A stretch of 9,165 bases of DNA from contig JBELHA010000066.1 in NCBI GenBank assembly GCA_042091695.1, positions 1-9,165 of the forward strand. Direction: 5' to 3'. Position numbers and translations under genes: made by a program. This DNA comes from Flavicella sp042091695 (lineage in GTDB: Bacteria; Bacteroidota; Bacteroidia; Flavobacteriales; Flavobacteriaceae). Position 1 is the stretch's first letter. The number at the start of each line of letters is the position of its first letter. This document shows, piece by piece, positions 7,272 through 9,165 of this stretch. Below the pieces are notes generated by a model, which was not told where the DNA came from, made no database searches, and saw only the letters and a list, made by a program, of their open reading frames with translations.

Positions 7272-8219
7272 CTAATTGTAACGAGAATTACTTTTTACAC
7301 GCGTAGGAGTATCTACTCCTTGAATGATGGATTCCGTCCCCTTAACAACGGCGTGTATAGTATGTGTTATTGTAGGGATATCTAATGTTTCAACCTCATC
7401 GTCAACGGTGTGGTAGTATGGATCTTTATCGATGGGACAGGTAGAAAAGGTATGTGCAGGTATGCCCAATTTTGCAAGAGAAGCATTGTCTGAACGGAAG
7501 AAGAGTCGAAATTCCTTGTACGGATCTGGATGCAATACAAACGCAAATCCTTTGAGATTTTTTTGAATGATTTTCCCAAAAGAAGAACTGTCAAATCCAG
7601 TTAAAAAGGCCGTATTGGGACCGAATTTAGAATGCTTCCCTATCATCTCCAGGTTGATTCCAGCGATGTACTTTTCTGGACGGATAGTCGTTCCAAAATA
7701 GTTTGATCCCCACAAGCCCATTTCCTCGGCGGTAAATGCTATAAAAATAAGCGTGCGTTTGTTGTTGGCCTTTTCTGTGTAATACTTTGCCATGGCCAAA
7801 ACTCCAGCTACACCTGAAGCGTCATCGTCTGCACCATTGGCTATGCTATCACCATTTTTGGTTGGAAGTATCCCCAAGTGATCATAGTGTCCCGAAATGA
7901 CCACGAATTCTTCTTTTTTAGTAGTTCCCTCCAACACTCCTATCACATTGAACAAATCCAAGCCACGCTTTTTAAAACGTTGTCTGTAATCTGAAGCACC
8001 TTGAAAGGTTTTCAAACCCAAGTGTTTGAATTCACTCTCAATGTATTGTGCCGCTTTTTCAATACCCTCTGTACCTGCTTTTCGGCCTTGCATTTCGTCT
8101 GAAGACAAGGTCGTTATATATTTTTTCACTAGAGAGTCCGTAATGATTGCTTCAATTTCAGTCTGACTTGTACCCCCATAAAATGAAAGAATTGCCAATA
8201 GCAATATATATTTTTTCAT
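7272..8219 (-). CDS. Secreted M28-family zinc metallopeptidase
   Basis: 315 aa from the ATG at 8219. This start gives a Sec signal peptide (MKKYILLLAILSFYGGTSQ), whereas a longer in-frame extension to 8318 would bury it. No lipobox cysteine is present, so the product is probably a soluble periplasmic or exported protein. Co-catalytic zinc site residues are visible: His111 in SGHYDH, Asp132 in NGADDDASG, Glu165/Glu166 in FTAEEMGLWGS, residue 191 in NLEMIG, and His270 in YYHTVDDE. Position 191 is Glu, where many M28 enzymes have Asp (N-x-D-M-x-G). I think this variant is common in flavobacterial relatives but could not check. The expected activity is an aminopeptidase or dipeptidase-like exopeptidase; substrate unknown. 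It is transcribed toward mpl with a 62-base gap, so co-transcription is possible. It is divergent from kdsA. Confidence 0.92.
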   Translation of the reverse strand: MKKYILLLAILSFYGGTSQTEIEAIITDSLVKKYITTLSSDEMQGRKAGTEGIEKAAQYIESEFKHLGLKTFQGASDYRQRFKKRGLDLFNVIGVLEGTTKKEEFVVISGHYDHLGILPTKNGDSIANGADDDASGVAGVLAMAKYYTEKANNKRTLIFIAFTAEEMGLWGSNYFGTTIRPEKYIAGINLEMIGKHSKFGPNTAFLTGFDSSSFGKIIQKNLKGFAFVLHPDPYKEFRLFFRSDNASLAKLGIPAHTFSTCPIDKDPYYHTVDDEVETLDIPTITHTIHAVVKGTESIIQGVDTPTRVKSNSRYN

Positions 8220-8328
8220 AAAATAAATTTTATTAAAAATACTGTATTTAATGGAATTTGTAAAATCATTTGCCCCGAGATTGGTGAATTTTTGGAGCAA
8301 AAGAAGGGAAACTAGCAATAATATTTGA

Positions 8329-8359
8329 TTGTGAAATGTAAATTGAAAGCCTATCTTTG
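8329..8359 (+). promoter_or_regulatory. Predicted kdsA promoter (TTG-N20-TATCTTTG)
   Basis: The -33-like TTG is at 8329-8331 and the -7 element TATCTTTG at 8352-8359, matching TAnnTTTG, with a 20-base spacer within the usual range for Bacteroidetes primary-sigma promoters. The kdsA ATG follows 15 bases after the -7 element, so the leader would be about 5-12 bases. No Shine-Dalgarno is seen. Confidence 0.65.
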
Positions 8360-8374
8360 CTCAAAACATTTTTT

Positions 8375-9165
8375 ATGGACTTACAGAGCATTCCAAAGCT
8401 TAAACATACAGACAGTGGTAACTTTTTTCTTTTGGCAGGACCTTGCGCCATCGAAGGAGAAGAAATGGCCTTACGCATCGCAGAGCATATTTTAAAAGTA
8501 ACTGACAAACTCAAAATTCCTTTTGTGTTTAAAGGTAGTTTTAAAAAAGCCAATCGTTCTCGTATCGATAGCTTCACTGGAATTGGCGATGAAAAAGCCT
8601 TGAAAATCTTAAAAAAGGTATCTGATACTTTTGACATCCCTACGGTTACGGACATCCACACCAACGAAGATGCTGTCTTGGCAGCGAAGTATGTAGATGT
8701 ATTACAGATTCCAGCCTTTTTGGTACGTCAAACTGACTTGGTGGTTGCCGCAGCAAAAACTGGAAAAGTAGTCAATTTGAAGAAGGGACAATTTATGAGC
8801 CCTGGTGCCATGCAACACGCTGTACAAAAGGTAAAAGACAGCGGTAGTGACAAGGCTTGGATTACCGATAGAGGAACGATGTTTGGTTACCAAGACATGA
8901 TTGTAGATTTTAGAGGGATTCCAGAAATGAAAGCCTTTGCTCCTACGGTATTGGACGTGACGCATTCTTTACAGCAACCCAACCAAACGAGTGGTGTAAC
9001 TGGAGGAAGACCTGACATGATTGAAACCATTGCTAGAGCTGGTGTCGCAACTGGAATAGACGGTTTGTTTTTGGAAACACATTTTGACCCTACCAATGCA
9101 AAATCTGATGGTGCCAACATGCTTGACTTGCAACATTTGGAGAAATTATTGACCAATTTGGTGGC
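8375..9165 (+). CDS. kdsA: 3-deoxy-8-phosphooctulonate (Kdo-8-P) synthase, 3'-truncated by the window edge
   Basis: An open frame runs from the ATG at 8375 to the right edge without a stop: 263 full codons plus two bases. Family length is usually about 270-280, so about 10 residues are missing. It condenses phosphoenolpyruvate with arabinose-5-phosphate to Kdo-8-P in the cytoplasm, the first committed step of Kdo supply for lipopolysaccharide. Diagnostic stretches are LAGPCAIE (20-27), FKGSFKKANRSR (52-63), TDIH, LQIPAFLVRQTDL, NLKKGQFMSPG, DRGTMFGYQDMIVDFRG and DVTHSLQ. Residues matching the metal ligands of the metal-dependent class are Cys24, His197, Glu234 and Asp245; the metal-independent E. 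coli-type enzyme has Asn in place of the Cys. A metal-dependent enzyme is therefore inferred. A Bacteroidetes promoter lies just upstream, giving a short leader. Antisense frames under this gene are shadows. Confidence 0.96.
   Translation, partial: MDLQSIPKLKHTDSGNFFLLAGPCAIEGEEMALRIAEHILKVTDKLKIPFVFKGSFKKANRSRIDSFTGIGDEKALKILKKVSDTFDIPTVTDIHTNEDAVLAAKYVDVLQIPAFLVRQTDLVVAAAKTGKVVNLKKGQFMSPGAMQHAVQKVKDSGSDKAWITDRGTMFGYQDMIVDFRGIPEMKAFAPTVLDVTHSLQQPNQTSGVTGGRPDMIETIARAGVATGIDGLFLETHFDPTNAKSDGANMLDLQHLEKLLTNLV

Noticed and set aside
8220..8318. N-terminal extension of the M28 peptidase
   Set aside because: The added residues are encoded by AT-rich intergenic sequence and would bury a clear signal peptide beginning at 8219.
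8220..8328. Promoter for the M28 gene
   Set aside because: No full TAnnTTTG was found on the minus strand; TATTTTTA at 8241-8234 has one mismatch in AT-rich sequence and no TTG at proper spacing.
8266..9156. Several minus-strand open frames of 87-132 codons
   Set aside because: They lie antisense to kdsA, have no recognisable motifs, and are explained by the codon pattern of the well-conserved plus-strand gene.

Overview
The window looks like an ordinary chromosomal segment from a member of the Bacteroidetes, most likely the family Flavobacteriaceae. The reasons are the AT-rich composition, the Bacteroidetes-type promoter elements (TAnnTTTG at -7, sometimes with TTG near -33), the near absence of Shine-Dalgarno sequences, and protein families with a flavobacterial flavour: a deacetylase-like protein beginning MILVYTHKITPR, a Bacteroidetes-style Mpl, and a secreted M28 peptidase. 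This placement is inference from sequence appearance; no search was run.

Layout from left to right. A GT4-family glycosyltransferase enters from the left edge (+, 5' end missing). It converges on a minus-strand pair, radC followed by a polysaccharide-deacetylase-like gene. Divergent from radC is the potassium-uptake pair trkA-trkH (+). trkH is interrupted by a run of exactly 100 N, an assembly gap, and its last 15 complete codons are visible after it. trkH converges on minus-strand mpl (murein tripeptide ligase), and the trkH terminator hairpin lies inside the 3' end of mpl. Upstream of mpl on the same strand is a secreted M28 metallopeptidase. Divergent from that gene is kdsA (Kdo-8-phosphate synthase, +), which runs off the right edge about 10 codons short of its expected end.

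Functionally the window is mostly envelope housekeeping: glycan assembly (GT4), a deacetylase-like protein, peptidoglycan recycling (Mpl), Kdo synthesis for lipopolysaccharide (KdsA), a secreted peptidase and K+ homeostasis (TrkAH), plus RadC. No mobile element, CRISPR array, rRNA or tRNA was seen, and no gene-free stretch exceeds 300 bases. I found no convincing new system. The points most worth a second look are the altered metal-ligand positions in the deacetylase-like protein, a well-formed promoter inside the end of radC, the mis-sized gap in trkH, and the terminator embedded in mpl.
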